Below, in pieces: positions 1-15,865 of a stretch of DNA of 64,000 bases. The stretch comes from Vanilla planifolia (lineage: Eukaryota > Streptophyta > Magnoliopsida > Asparagales > Orchidaceae), in NCBI GenBank assembly GCA_023846275.1, contig CM043865.1, positions 26,765,912-26,829,911 on the forward strand. The letters run 5' to 3'. The position numbers were made by a program, and so were the translations under genes. Below the pieces are notes generated by a model. The model worked only from the letters and a program-made list of their open reading frames with translations. It made no database searches and was not told the DNA's origin. The stretch's first letter is position 1. Every line of letters starts with the position of its first letter.

Positions 1-2207
<2,207 letters not shown>

Positions 2208-2650
2208 ATGGACGGACCGGCGACGGAGAGGATTAAAATGAATGGATTGCAAGCGATGGCGACCCTCAGTTCCGGGCGAGAACTGCGATGGCGGCTTGAG
2301 AGCGGCGGGGAGCAGAGTTTAGCGGTAGAGTCCGAGGTTCTGGGGTTCGAAGTGGAGGGAAGGGGGATTAAGATTAGGGCTCTTGTGAGCGAGACCAAGA
2401 GTATTTCGTCCGGACGAGGCGGGGATATGGGGAAGAGGGTGAGGAAGGACTACGTTCTGGAGATGCCGACCGAAGTGATAGCAGAGAGTTGGTCCGATAG
2501 TCTCAAGTGTTACATCAATTCGCTAAGTAAGTTTCTAACTATTTCGCCGATTTATGCTTTCTTCTAAGGTTGAAGTATGAGAAAACTCCCGTGACATCCT
2601 CATCTTGTTTTTGGCTTTGGATCCGGTCCATGGGATCCTTGTTCCTTGGG

Positions 2651-2684
<34 letters not shown>

Positions 2685-5600
2685 CATTTTACTTGTTCCT
2701 GTTGCAATTTAGGAATAATGGATAAAAGAAAACCCATCAATCTTCATTTGCACTTTGTTCTATCAATTGCCTCCTATATTTCTTTGTTACTCGTAAATAT
2801 TCCTTGGATAAGGCTCATTTTCTGTACCGAAAAAATTTTCAGTTCTACGTAGCCACTATTGTGTTTTTAATTTTGAAAATGTTGGAGCTCTTTGTTTTTT
2901 GTGTAATCATTCAGCAAATCAGCATTGAAAACGGCGCTCTGAATCATCTTCTGTTAGCAGAATTCCTTGAATGTTTCTACCGTTTTTCCTTATCCTCTTT
3001 GAAATTGGTTGCATTTATGTCTGGTGATTTCTTAACCTAACTGTTTAGATGCATTTATGTTTCTCGGTAGTTTTTAATTCGTGCAGAGCAAGGTTTTAAC
3101 TAAAACGGGTTTTTCCTTTTTAATACCCGACGATAGGTCGACCAAAGAGGGTGTTTATTATTCTAAATCCTTTTGGTGGAAAGAGGTCCGCTCGAAGGAT
3201 TTTCCACTCCGTGGTGAGGCCCCTTCTTGTCGCAGCTAACATCATGTACACTTTGCAAGGTTAGCGACCTTTCTCCTATATGCTTGTTGGACGTATTTTT
3301 TCTCAAAGGAATGCTAATGGAGCTGCTCTTTGTCGTCATCTCTCAGAGACAAAGTATCAGCTACATGCCCAAGAACTTGCCTATAAGTTGGATCTCCTGA
3401 AATACGATGGAATTGTTTGTATCAGTGGAGATGGTGTTCTTGTAGAGGTTGTTGATGCATTCCTTTCGTTTGAGTGCTTGTTATGAGCGGTTTAGCTGTA
3501 ACATATGGGTGTTTTGCATGCCTCATGCTCTCTTAACATATCTGATTCCATCTTTTTTTTTTTTTTTTTTTTTTTGAATAAGTGAATGGAATACATAAAA
3601 TCTAACATGCAGTGTCAGAAATTGGATAGCTATTTAGAGATCAGGTATCATATGGTTTAATGTATAGAGTGGCACTGGTGGTCTTAATTTTTTGGTTTCA
3701 TGTTGGATGTATAACAGAGGCTCTGGAGCTTCTTTGTGGGTAGATTGATAAACTAAGTGTTGACCCATGATCAATAGCAAGATGTTATAGTTTTTTGCTT
3801 TCCATTTGAAGTTAAAGTAGTTGCATTGGCTTCAGTAATTAGTTAGATTTAATCATGTGGTTTTATTTGTATGGTGGATGGTTTTCCTTAAGCTCCGAAT
3901 CCACCAAACTTCAGGTGGCATTCTCTTTTGAAGTTTATAAAGACCATCTCTTTGATCTCTATTAATTACTTGTTCTGATTGATATACAGCCCATTGCTAG
4001 AAAAGTTATATTATATCCATCCACTTTTTTCATCTTTCCTATACTATTAGGTGGTGAATGGGTTGCTTCAAAGAGATGACTGGGATACTGCAATCAAGAT
4101 ACCTCTTGGAATCATTCCTGCAGGTATGTTCATGAGATATTAACCTGCAACACCTTTTCTTTTACCATAGTAAGCTGCTTCCTTCCTTATCTTATGGTAC
4201 TTACTTTCTTTTGGTGATCCTTTCCTATGATAACAATCGCAGGTACAGGGAATGGGATGGCCAAATCACTTTTGGATGTAGCTGGAGAAATGTATTCAAT
4301 ACAAAATGCTACTTTTGCTGTGATAAGAGGTTCTATTTTATTTGGTTGTGTTCTTCTAAATTTTCTTGCATGATCCTAAACTAATATTTTACAGGACATA
4401 AACGACCACTGGATGTTGCCACCGTATTGCAAGGAGAAACAAGGTTTTTCAGCATCTTAATGCTCACATGGGGTATGTTAAAAAAGTACATAGAGGACAA
4501 GGCATACTTAATAAATATTAAAGTATCATAGATGTTGCTTCTCTACATTATTGGAAATAATTTTTAAATTATTATTCATGAACTTATATTTCAATCATAC
4601 TTTACCTTATTCCTGAAAATTTGTAATGATGAAATCCACAGGATTGGTAGCTGATATTGATATAGAGTCTGAGAAGTACAGATGGATGGGAAGAACTCGC
4701 ATAGATTTCTATGTATGTAATTGTTTGCTCTTTATATCTTATTGGAATTGTAATTTGTGCTTATTATTTTGATTACCTTTCTTCCATAATTTTATGTATA
4801 GTAGGAATGAAAACATGAATAGAGACATTAACAATGAATTCAAAGTAGTACAAAATCCTACTCATTAGGGTTGGTGATGTGGGGGAAGGCATATGCATAG
4901 CACAAGGTGCTCATAGCACAAGAAATTTCAAGATTTGAATCTTGAAGGTCAAAATTATTATTATTCTAGATTATATCTTGTAGAGGAATTATTTTGGTAG
5001 GTTATAAAAAGTTATGATTGAAGATTTAATTAATAGGTTTCAGAAATTTCTTGTATATTTTTGACTAATTCTGCCTTATTGTCTATATCTAATAGATCTA
5101 TTTCATTTATATACGTATAAGAAGGTGTAGCTCTTATGATATAAGAAGAGCTATGATTGTGAAGAGGTATTGTGTTCGTCAGTAACCATTCTTGGACTTG
5201 TTTCCAACATTAATAATTGTTATCGACTTCTCACTGGTTCACAAATGCAAACATGTCAAACAATGTTCAATTTGCTGCTTCCTTTCTATGGTTTTATAAC
5301 TTCATGTTTTAATTTTAGTGAATGATTGATTAATTGTTTTCTTGAGATCCTAGTTTTGAAACATCCCACTTGTCCTGCATCAACTTGAATTTATAATATG
5401 CTTCATTTGTAGCTCCCATGTCGATCCTTACAGGTTAATTCTGGAGTTCTTTGGTAACCAAATATCTTCTATTACATCAATAATAATCCATGACTCTATC
5501 TTTACATTCAAGAGTCAATTAAGTCAGCATGCATACTTCCCTCAAATTCTCTCGTCTCAACCTTCTTCCAGGCATGCCATAACACATACTCGTGTTTCTT

Positions 5601-6570
5601 CTCTCTACAAGAAATGCACATAAAAGATTGGATTTATTACCAACATTTCTTCTTTTGAGCAGTTTATTCTGAGAGTAATGAAGCTACGCAAATACAATGG
5701 CCATTTAGAATTCGTGCCTGCTCCAGGACATGATTTCTATGGTGAACCAAAGAAAGAAAGCACTAGCCATTGGAGAACTATAGATACCTCTTCACGAGTA
5801 GATGGTGATTCTAAAGTCAAGCAAACTGGTTACCAATGCCCCAGTACTTCCTTCAAAGATTCAGAATGGAGGTCCCTGGAAGGCCCCTTTATAGCAATTT
5901 CACTTGTAAATGTCCCTTGGGTTGGAGAAGATTCCATGCCCGCGCCCAAAGCTGAGGTATATTCCATCTCCAGTGGACTCTACAGCTTGTTAACATAGTT
6001 TATACATCATTAAAGCAATTGCATTACAACTGTTGCATTTTGGGTTTTGTATTAGCTCTACGGTTGCTTCTTAGATGGTTTCTTCACTTAGCTGAAGTAA
6101 GATTTAGCATGGAAGAAGCTATCAGCAATATAGATTGATTACTTGATTGCATTGCAGTTTTCTGACGGCTTCCTAGACTTGGCTTTGATCAAAGACTGCC
6201 CCAAATCTGCTCTTGTATCTATATCGATGAAGATTAGAGATGGAACCCATGTTAATTCACCATACGTGATTTATCTCAAGGTGACAAAGCCTGTTGTCCT
6301 AGACTTCTTTAGTTCAACATTTGTGAGCTGAATCTATTCTCACTGTTTCAGGTGAAAGCATTTAAACTGTTTCCAGGCAACCGAGTGGACGAACCCAAAA
6401 AGGGTGGCATAGTTGATGTCGATGGCGAAGTAATCGCCCGGGGAGAAGGAACTTATGCATCTGGTCAAGATGCTGATTTGATGGCTTATGGTCCTCCAAT
6501 TGAAGTAACGGTCGATCAGGGTTTGGCTATGGTGTTTTCTCCCATAGATGATCAACAAGTGAGTCTATAA
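2208..6570 (+). CDS. SPHK1: Sphingosine (long-chain base) kinase, ten exons
   Basis: Phosphorylates sphingoid long-chain bases with ATP to give long-chain base 1-phosphates, which act in plant lipid signalling (for example ABA and stomatal responses). Exons: 2208-2526, 3137-3259, 3347-3447, 4051-4123, 4243-4329, 4395-4472, 4642-4712, 5663-5956, 6158-6280, 6352-6570. All introns are GT-AG and the frame is continuous, giving 495 residues, close to the family's usual size. The diacylglycerol-kinase-type catalytic domain starts near residue 107: nucleotide-binding VFIILNPFGGKRS (about 111-123), SGDGVLVEVVNG (174-185) and GTGNGMAKS (206-214). The C-terminal part has FSDGFLDLALIKDC (from 383), as in sphingosine kinases. 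The start is the first ATG in the GC-rich exon; a second ATG lies ten codons later at 2238. Intron 1 has a run of about 33 T (2652-2684); intron 7 is about 950 bases. The symbol is by family resemblance; paralogue identity is unproven. Confidence 0.9.
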
Positions 6571-6737
6571 ACTCAAATTCTCTCTTGGATGTATAACACA
6601 CTGATCCGATGAGTTTGTTCTGTTCTAATAATGGAGAAATATGTCAGGCATCTGCTATAATTGAAGCCAACTCTCATGTTTTAAATGTTAAAAGATTCGT
6701 ACTGCAGGTCAATAATACAAGTCCAAGGTTTGAATAA
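6559..6737 (+). other. Possible optional last intron and alternative last exon of SPHK
   Basis: The codons before the stop at 6568-6570 overlap a strong donor (GTGAGT at 6559). A CTAAT branch-like sequence near 6625 and a CAG acceptor at 6645-6647 would define an 89-base intron. Splicing there keeps the frame and adds 29 codons (6648-6734) before a stop at 6735-6737, giving a 521-residue form in place of the 495-residue one. The sequence alone cannot say whether both forms are made. Confidence 0.45.
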
Positions 6738-9700
6738 TGAACAACAAACAACTCTACAATAATTGCTACTAATCTGAAAAATTTGCTAAAAAACTATTTT
6801 ATTTGAAAATTTTAATCAAACCATCCCTTGAATTTTAAATCAAACATTACAAGAAAATTAAAAATCATGTATCCTGAGGATGAGAAAATCTTTTTGTTTT
6901 CCCAATCAAATGAAAATGGCAAACCAAAACTTTATCAAACCAGTTGACACAGTTTAATAAAAGCAATTTTAGTTATAAAGAGATTTTATCATGCAATGCT
7001 ATCATATATTTCGTTAATCAAGTTGATTAACCCTAAAAGAACAAATAAAAGAAATGCAAGTTTTCTAATGGCTATAATCGACATTGGCAGGGAATAAACG
7101 TGATTAACATAACAGTTATGGTGGACATTAATTTAAAATTCCCAGTGGTGTCTTTTATTGCTTGTTGATGATGAAATGCTTCATGCTTGAGGTAACATGC
7201 AGAGGTTCCTTAATAATATAATTACCAGATTTAAAATTTAATATGCTCATCCCAACTGCAAACCATGACATGGATTTTTTTTAATTCAAATTCAACAACA
7301 AAAGTAAACCTAACTAGAATCAATTATATGATTCTTGTGATAACATTGTACTTTATCTATTAACAAATACCATATAATAACCAATGCAAATTATTTACCT
7401 GATATTTTCTACAAACAAAAGACATAAAATAGTTGGCACATCACAATCACAATACTTTTCTCAATGTTGACAAGGATTTGATTCAAATACAGGACCAGTT
7501 ATCAGACAGGTAGGGCAAAGCAGTTTGTTTGTACGTGCTTTATATATTGTAATAAAATTTACTTTCTCCAGAAACTCTGCTTATAAAAACCAGACTTCCA
7601 GCTTTACAGCATATTAAATGATTTCAATAAGGAAACGAGGGAAAAAAAAACTAGAAAATCAATTTTCAAAACCCTGCAGTTCTCCAACCCAAATAAGCTC
7701 TTCATATAAATCCAAGACAACAATTCTATAGAGTATCATATATTAGTTCTTAAATGTTAATTCTTTTAAGGACCAAGATGCAAACAGTATTAGAGGACAG
7801 GTAATTTCAATGTGTAAAATACAAACACCAATATAGTTTTTGTATCTCAAAAGACAACAATAAATAGCACATGCAAAGGATCTTGGATATGCTCAGAAAA
7901 TTAATAATAAGGATGTGGTTTTTGTCAAGACAATGTGAAAATAAATTCACCTTAAAAATAACATATCACATCTTTGAATAAACTAAAAGCAAGATCAAAG
8001 AAATAGTACTAGTGGACAAGCCTTGTATATACTTTAATATCATGCATCTAAAAGGTATTGACTTCTCATTTCCGTCAATATGAACTACTTACCAAATCTA
8101 CACTGACGAATGATGAAATTTTAACATTGAGATGGCTGTATTCTTCGAATGAGCACAACAATTAGATTGCTTCCTGAGCCTGTAAATTATTATTCATAAA
8201 CATTAACAAGTAAAATATAGGTTTCAGGAGCCACTCAGCTAGGTATAGTTGCTTCATACATGGTAGAAGTTTATCATCCTTTTCAGAATTCTTAAATGAT
8301 ATAATATCCTAGCAAAAAAAAGGGTCTATTGGCCTAAGCATGAAGATTATTAATGGCTGGACAAAGAACATTTTTGTACCAACTTCTGGAGAAGGACTAT
8401 ATTATGGGAGATGGAAATGAAAATTGGTCAAAACAAGAAAAAGTTAAGAAAAAAGAATAAAGATTTTTACTATTTAAAGAAAAGGAATAATATTATAGAC
8501 TTCCACATTGTTCTAGTTGATGTTACTAAAGTATACGAGCAAAAAGCACGAGAGCTGTGATGGTCACCAAAAAGAAGGGAGAATGATATGGTTAAGATGA
8601 TGAAACCATAGAAGTGTAGGAACACACTTTTAGCTCCACAATTAGATGATATGAAGTTGAAGAAGTTAAGCCACCGTATTATTTTATCAGATGGGGTAGC
8701 ATTACCTTGAAGTAAAAGTAGACGTTGAATAGAAAAGAGTTTCCACAATGTATGGTGACATGAAGGACTGAATCAAGATAAAAAATTCTTTCTGTTGGAA
8801 GGGTATCATAAGTTCAATACCTGATAATAAATTTAACAGAAAACATTAACACACACTATGCTATATCTGGTTCATCTCTTACTCTGCGTTTCAGGTATGA
8901 TAGATGGATCATATGATGAGCAGAGGAGCAGGAAAAGTGTTTGGATTTGGCTTGAAATTTTACTTTAGAGAGAGCTTTGCTAAGCAAGACCTCCTAACAA
9001 TGAGGATTCACAACTTCTATAAAGGTTGAATGTCACTTTCAAGGATGTTACTCTCCGAAATAAGAATAGGATGGTGTTGTCTCTTCTAGATAGAGCTTAG
9101 AGGAAGAGAAGAATGAAAGAAAAGGAACATCCTATTCCCACCTGACTTTCTAAATGTGTTTGATAATCATCCTTCTAGTCAATGAGATTGTGTAGAACTA
9201 ATGCCACTAAACAAATCTCTAAGAGTTGCTCATGTCCAACTGTGGATTTCTTGATCCAAGCTCCAACGACCTCAAAATGCTCCTTTATTCATGGGCACAA
9301 CTTTTCATGGTGATGTCCATTTGAATCTTCTTAGCCTAAGATGTTGTAGTTATTGTTAGTATGACCAAATGCATATTCGTATGCCTTCCCTACTAAGGGC
9401 TTTACCAAACACTAAAGTTGAAGCCAATAAACTTAGCCATACCTTCTTCCCAAATGAATCATTTTGTGGCTAAGACTATCAATCCCTAGTTTATGTTGCT
9501 CCATGTCTAGTTGTTGTAATGTTCCTCTCCATGATGGTGTCCTTCTAAAGTGATTTTTCATGGCCCATCACAAGATCATCTACTAGTCATAACATATCAT
9601 ATGGTTTCCAAACCAACATTATAGGCTTGAATAGTTTCAAGTTTTAAGACTCACTATTTTACAATGGAAGCACAAGTTGATAAGCATTAATATTGATTTT

Positions 9701-12700
9701 ATGTAAGATTCAGAATGAAATGTAGCACATTAGCTTTACCTTTCTTCTTTTAACTTTAAAGCTCTCCTTTGTGAAATAGAGAAAGGTTAGATCTCTAACT
9801 TCACATTGCCTTTCAATTCAAAGTTTGTTGTATCTTTTCTTGCTCCTATGAAATTTTTTCAATTCCTTCACCTCAACATGAATCTTATGGAACCCTTCAA
9901 AGAAACAATGAGCTCACTTTTGTGCCAATTTTCGAAGGTGATAGAGCTATTGACCTTGAATTAAAAGTCAAAAAAGGTTATGCAATATGAATTCTTATTC
10001 TAGAGGTAAAGCCATGGTAAAATAACTCCCAGAGTGGCTAAGGGAGATTTAGTAATAAATGGAAGTCAACTTTTTAATTCAAATGTGCTTCGGTTGAAAT
10101 TGTGGAGATAAAACTTAGATGAACCCTCACATTTGTAACACTCTCATATACACAAATAACTTGATGGAAAATTCCCACTTAATACAATTGGAATTCTATA
10201 GAGCTTTGAGCTAGAAAGTATAGATCTTCTTCTTGGCATTCCAATTCTTCAATAATAATCAAATTGCAACAATAGAGTCAAAGTTATGCCCAACATATGA
10301 AAGAATATTCAAAGATCAAAGACAAATCAATGGTTCAATTCAAGCTTCAAATGATCAGATATTTAAGATCACACAATTTACTTTTTCAAGCAAAAATAGA
10401 ATTTTCAACCCATAAAAGATTGGACAGCATGATTTCACAAACAAATGATTAATCGGGCTAAAACAAAGGCAATTCAAGTAGAAATTAAATGAGAAACATG
10501 ATTTTTTTTCAAATTTAGTTTGTTACCAATTATTTAAAGCTAGACTCGATTCAATAGTTACTTATTTTGAGGTTATTCAAGGACTATGGAGTTCATCAAA
10601 GTTCTACTTCTCACAATTTGATCTAGGTTTAAGGATTTGGATAGAGATATTTAGCCTAATATATTTTCATGAATTTATCTATGTGACATTGTTATGTTTC
10701 CTATAAAAAAGGGTCCCTAGAGTCATGTTATAATCATTATTTACCTATTCAAAAAGAAAATTCTTATTTGAGAGAAAAAGAGTTTGATAAGAAAACACTA
10801 AGAAATGGTCAATCCCTCTTGGCCCTTCAACATCCTACATCATTGGTATTTAGATATAGGGTTAGGGGATTTAGTTTAGCTATAAAACTAAAAATTTAAG
10901 AGAGATTTTTCTATAAAGGAGATTCAAGATCTATCTTATCCCCCCTCCATTATAAACTTTATAATTGAAATACAAAATTAAGCCATGGCCAATGAAGAAT
11001 GAAATAGTAAATTATTTGTAATACTAAATTAATCCAAAAGAGTCCCAAAATGCTATGGTCAAAAAAGAATTGCATGTTGACTTCTTCCTATGAGAGTTGA
11101 AGGACGAGACTAACTGGGAGATCACCATCAACTCATACCTTAAGTATATCTCTAATTATTTTCAAATTATTATCCTTATAAACCTTTCTCTCCACCACCA
11201 CTACTACTTTGAGAAACCTATCAACAAAGACAGATTATCATCAAGGTTATTCACCTTAGAGCTTCTTAGTCTTTAAATATCCATTCCACTTAATTGGTAG
11301 GTTATGATTGTGAAAAAAAGTGTGGTGTGAATGGAGGAGAAATGAGAGGATGAAAAAGAGAGAAAAGGGAAGGACCAAAAAATAGGAAGGCGATTTCTAA
11401 AAGAGGGAGATCTTGCGAGTTGTGAGGTTTTGGTCATGATTCCTCACCCATGTTATCCATGGGAAAAAACTTAACAAAAGAAATAAACCAATCTTTGGTT
11501 TTCTTACAAGTCAATGGAGCAATTCAAAGGCCACTAACAATAGTGACGAATCTGAAGCTATCCAAACAAGACATATTTATAACAAATATATATCAAATGG
11601 ACTTCAATTGGAATACAACTTAGTTGTATGAAACCTATATCTATTAAAGGCTCTTACTTCATATCTTTGGATATCATGAATTTTGTCCTTGCATAAGCTA
11701 CACATCCAATTCAAAACTTTTGTTTAGCTATCTATCCAAGGCAAAAGGTCATACCCATTTTCAAGGTCATATCATAACCAACAAAAAAAATGACAAAATA
11801 TACTAAGAAATCTTGTATCTTCATCTAACATGATTCAAGATGATAAGCCATAATGAATCCACATGTTCTTGAAGAATGTGTGTACAACTTCACTTGTGAT
11901 CCATTGTTGACAAAGTAATAATGAACATCACCATCATAAACAGATAGTTGTGTTTAAAAAATTCAATGAGAAGCGGCCAAACACTCGCACAAGTACTGGC
12001 AAAAAATGTTAAATCCTTGCCACAAAGCATGCATCTTCCAACAGACCTTTCACCATCATTGTCTTAGTCAAGACTTGCACATGTAACTTTATAAATTCTG
12101 AATTGTCTTGGTTATCCATGAACAAATAGTTGTGCTTAAAAATTCATTGAGATGCTATCAACCACCTAAACAAGAACTGACAACAAAATGTTAAATATTT
12201 ACAACAAAGCATGCATCTTCAAACAAACCTTTCATCATCATTGTCTCAACCAAAACCAACACATGTACCTTTATAAATTACGAATTGCCTTGGCTACACC
12301 ATAGCGATTAGCTACCGTTGGCATGTGAGCTTCTCTAATCCATCTTGCTTGCTCTCCATTTCATGGAATGCACAACCATCAACCCTTGACAATAACCCTA
12401 TGTGAGATATCTAATCTTATTACCTGTCTCCATTTCATCATTTTTTATTGATGATACACTTTATTTGATCTAGTTATCATTTTGTCACTCTAAAATTCTT
12501 TATGAATGAATAAAGTCATTCTTCCAAGATCACAGTGACAAGATTGAATTCGTAAATGCTATCACTACAAAAGAGTCAAGAGTTTGTAGTAATTTTTTTC
12601 ATGTTGAACCATTTGGAAATAGAAAACAAGCATATGTAGACAACTCATGCAAAAAGGTAGGTCATGTAATGGTAATGATCTTGTCAATAAGATGTGCTCA

Positions 12701-14318
12701 AATGATGGCATATGACTCAAAGGCCTACAAAAAGAATTGAACGCACCCAAGCATGAAAAGGAAGAACCTAAGAATGTTTTAAGTGACTTGAAATCCAATT
12801 CACCTTCATGAGACACTATGACCTCAAGAATGCACAAGCAAAAAACTAGAAAGAGAAATATTTCAGTGAAGCGTGTAAGAGAAGCTTATCCTTTTTGTTT
12901 CTTCGAGTTTTATAAAGATATTTCAAGTGTAACTACAATTTTTTCTAAAAAAGAAAATTGGGTTGTTCATGTAAACCTTTGTGTTTCATCCTTTCTTTAT
13001 GTTCTCACATTTTCTTTATATTGTTCTTGAAGAGTTTTCACTAAATTTCTTCTAAATCGGGAGAAAAAAGATAAATTCATGGGTAATTTATTTGAGGATA
13101 AATCTCAACAATTACATCTTGAAGATTTCAACGATAACATCTGGAACACCTTTTAAGGCTTTAGTAAGATAGAAACATCTAGAGCTTACAAGTAGTGTAA
13201 TCATAGAGCCCATACTTAGTCAAGGAATACAAACAACCAATTTCTACTTTTGATGCCTAGAGTTGATTTTCCCTACTACTAGGAATGATTCATGAGTTCA
13301 ATGCTCTAGACTTTTGCTCATATTGGTTTCAAAGCAAGCCAATTGGCTTCATTTTGACACCCTTATCATAGTCTCTTGATGCATGTTATTTGTTCCTTGA
13401 ATTTATTTCATAATTAAATTCATGTCTAAAGTCTTTCTAAAGTCATAGTCATCCTTTCACTGATGTGATATCATTTCAAGACTCAACACCATCTTGTCAT
13501 ATCTTTATAACTTACACATACCTATTAAGATTTGCTCAAATTTGATTTCATAATTGTTCATCCAGGATCCCACAGTTTTGAGATGATATACTCATCAAAA
13601 TTGTTGGCAAAAAAGAAATTCTAACAGCAATGCAAAACATGCCACATCTAAGATGGATGTATGGTTAAAATAATAGTTATAAAAGTAAAATATAATTGCA
13701 TTAAATAGGTAGCGGATTAATAACTATCATCAACAAAGATATAGAGTAAAAGTTGTATCAATAAAAAACATAGACAGAACCATGCAATCGAATAGGAAAG
13801 TTAAACAAAAGATGGATTGACCATGGTGGAAAAAGAGTTACATGAATTAAAAATTAACACTACATTAAATAACAAAATAATTTCATACAGAAGAAGCATT
13901 GATTAATCCGGATGACCTTCTAATTTCCATAGGAAGAATCATAGATACCAGTTTGCTCATGTCTACTTCTATTTCCATAAATACACTAACTGCGATCATA
14001 TCAGTTGTCATGTTCTCAAAATTCAGAACAACACTAAGACAAATTCACTGAAAGAATGAAATTAAGGACAGCGACTCTGACATATAAAAAGTTCTGAAAA
14101 GCTAAAAATAAAGTATTACAAATTTGTACAAGCATAGACTCAAACTCAAGTATTGTCCTTCAAACAAAACAGTCGAGTTAGTGTCAAGAATATATACTAA
14201 GCAATGGCAAGCACAGAAGTTGCCATGACTGCATAAAAGAGAAATTGATGGACATGCGGCAGTAAAATAACCCCACGAACTATGGCAAACTCAAAAAAGC
14301 AAAATACATAAGATATTA
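6738..14318. other. Gene-poor intergenic region with decayed repeat-like sequence
   Basis: No reading frame here looks like a protein I recognise, and none is long. The stretch from about 8900 to 13300 is slightly less AT-rich than its surroundings and reads like old mobile-element sequence with many stops, but I found no terminal repeats, reverse transcriptase or integrase motif, so I do not name a family. It contains one clear tandem duplication (listed). About 13900-14318 probably includes the 3' untranslated region of VPS28, which is transcribed from the minus strand. Confidence 0.5.
11940..12303. repeat. Tandem duplication, unit of 182 bp
   Basis: Two adjacent diverged copies (11940-12121 and 12122-12303). 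Shared landmarks are ATAGTTGTG near each start, CAAAGCATGCATCTTC at 12023 and 12205, and CATGTA followed by TTTATAAATT near the end. The offset is a constant 182 bases. Confidence 0.85.
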
Positions 14319-14954
14319 TCAGGAGCCAGCTTTGACAAGTGCCGCCATAAACGCATTATAAGTAGACTCAAGATCAAAGTGTAGCTGCCTTGCCTGTTGC
14401 TCTGTTAGCTCGTCCGCCGCCCCCATTTTCGCCAGCCTCCCTATCCACTCCCTCATCTTGGCCTTTCCCTCGAAATCCGGCGGCAGAATCCCCGTACCAA
14501 GCTTTGCCAGAGATGCGGAGAGGTTAGAAAGCAGCGGATGTACCTGGTCCACTGCAACCATGTTCAGTTTGAGGGAATCCATCGCGGTGATGAAATTCTC
14601 CACGCACTCTGCCACGGGGGCAGCGGAAGAAGCGGCGGAGGAGGAGGAAGATGAGCGGTGCTCGACCGTGGCGGGGACGCCAGAGACGAGGAGTCGGTTG
14701 AGAGCGGCAGGGCAATCCATCCTGTAGGCTTCGGCGAACCGCTCGATGGAGGGGACAGCGTCGCGCAGGGAGGATGAAAGGGTCTTGAACTGAGCAATGA
14801 GCTTAAGGCACTCCGATTCATACTCGGTGGAGGAGACGAGATCGCGGACGTAGGCCTTCTCAAGCTTCTCCGTCGTCTTGATGATGGCGTACAGATCTGC
14901 AAAGGAGTCGAACATCTCTCGCTCCCTTTTGTCGTTCCACAACTTCACCTCCAT
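14319..14954 (-). CDS. VPS28: VPS28, ESCRT-I subunit (intronless)
   Basis: VPS28 is a core subunit of ESCRT-I, which with VPS23 and VPS37 sorts ubiquitinated membrane proteins into multivesicular endosomes. The protein is 211 residues, close to other plant VPS28 proteins, in a single exon. The N-terminal core starts MEVKLWNDKREREMFDSFAD and runs to about residue 98 as helical sequence (LYAIIKTTEKLEKAYVRDLV, residues 21-40). A low-complexity Ser/Ala linker follows at about 101-113. The C-terminal four-helix domain, which contacts ESCRT-II in this family, is at about 117-211 (VAVDQVHPLLSNLS, ILPPDFEGKAKMREWIGRL). The ATG at 14954 was chosen because it gives the family's N-terminus; the frame stays open for 75 more codons upstream, with an in-frame ATG at 15083. 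GC content is far above the flanks. Confidence 0.93.
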   Translation of the reverse strand: MEVKLWNDKREREMFDSFADLYAIIKTTEKLEKAYVRDLVSSTEYESECLKLIAQFKTLSSSLRDAVPSIERFAEAYRMDCPAALNRLLVSGVPATVEHRSSSSSSAASSAAPVAECVENFITAMDSLKLNMVAVDQVHPLLSNLSASLAKLGTGILPPDFEGKAKMREWIGRLAKMGAADELTEQQARQLHFDLESTYNAFMAALVKAGS

Positions 14955-15180
14955 GGATGGCCCGATCAATCGATTTGAAGCAAGAATTGTACCCAAAAAA
15001 AAAAAATTGCTAATTGTAGATCTGAGTCCTGCCGAGGGTTTAAAATTGGCGACAAAGGGAGGAGGATGGAGAGACGACGGCATGTCACGGTCTTTTTTTC
15101 TAAATAAATTAATAAGAAGAAATAGATTATCAAAATAATTCATATCCTCAAAAATAAGTCGCCTCACTTTCCTTTTCACA
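14955..15180 (-). promoter_or_regulatory. VPS28 5' leader with open in-frame extension
   Basis: The sequence just upstream of the VPS28 start (minus strand) has no in-frame stop up to about 15179. An ATG at 15083 would add 43 residues rich in Ser, Pro, Phe and Arg. I take it as a 5' untranslated region because the downstream start gives the conserved family N-terminus. Confidence 0.4.
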
Positions 15181-15865
15181 ATAGTTTAAATTAATTTTTA
15201 ATTTTAATTTAAACTGCTCGTTTTAATATTTGCAAAAATCCAATATAAAAAAAAAAGGGTCTAAACGTATTTATTACTTTTAAATGGACTTAAATAAATG
15301 ATTAGCATTAAAGATCAAATAAATTAAATAATTTAACCTTTTAATAATGTGAATAATATACAGATGTTGAAGATCTAAAACAATTTATTTATTACTAAGA
15401 AAGATGGTCTTACCAACTTACCATAAAACCTTTGTATTGCTGTTATATATAAGCTAAAATTTAAACTAATAAATCGATTTAAAAGAATAAAATAAAACAC
15501 ATAATTTATTATTACAAATATACATAAATTAAATTCTATAAAAATAATAACAAACAAAAAGAAAGTATAACACAAAACAAAAACATAAAATTTTTAAGAA
15601 TTAAAATCATCACATTTATTACAAAAATTAAAACTTTCAACTACTTAAACCATTAAATAATAATAAATATCTTAATTATATCTTAAAATAAATAAAAAAA
15701 TTTTAAAAAAAAAAAAGCATCCAGCTAGGAAAAGTCATGGGATAATACATAGATTTGTTCGAAACAGAGAATAATAAACTTTATCTTATATGAACTGCAT
15801 CGCAATAACTACACACTATTTAATGAACAATGTTACCATTAAAACAGAGGATAATAAAGTTTAAG
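15181..15865. other. AT-rich spacer between VPS28 and the zinc-ribbon gene
   Basis: Very AT-rich DNA between two genes on the same strand. It should hold the 3' end of the upstream zinc-ribbon gene and the promoter of VPS28. I saw no coding sequence and no clear TATA box. Confidence 0.5.
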
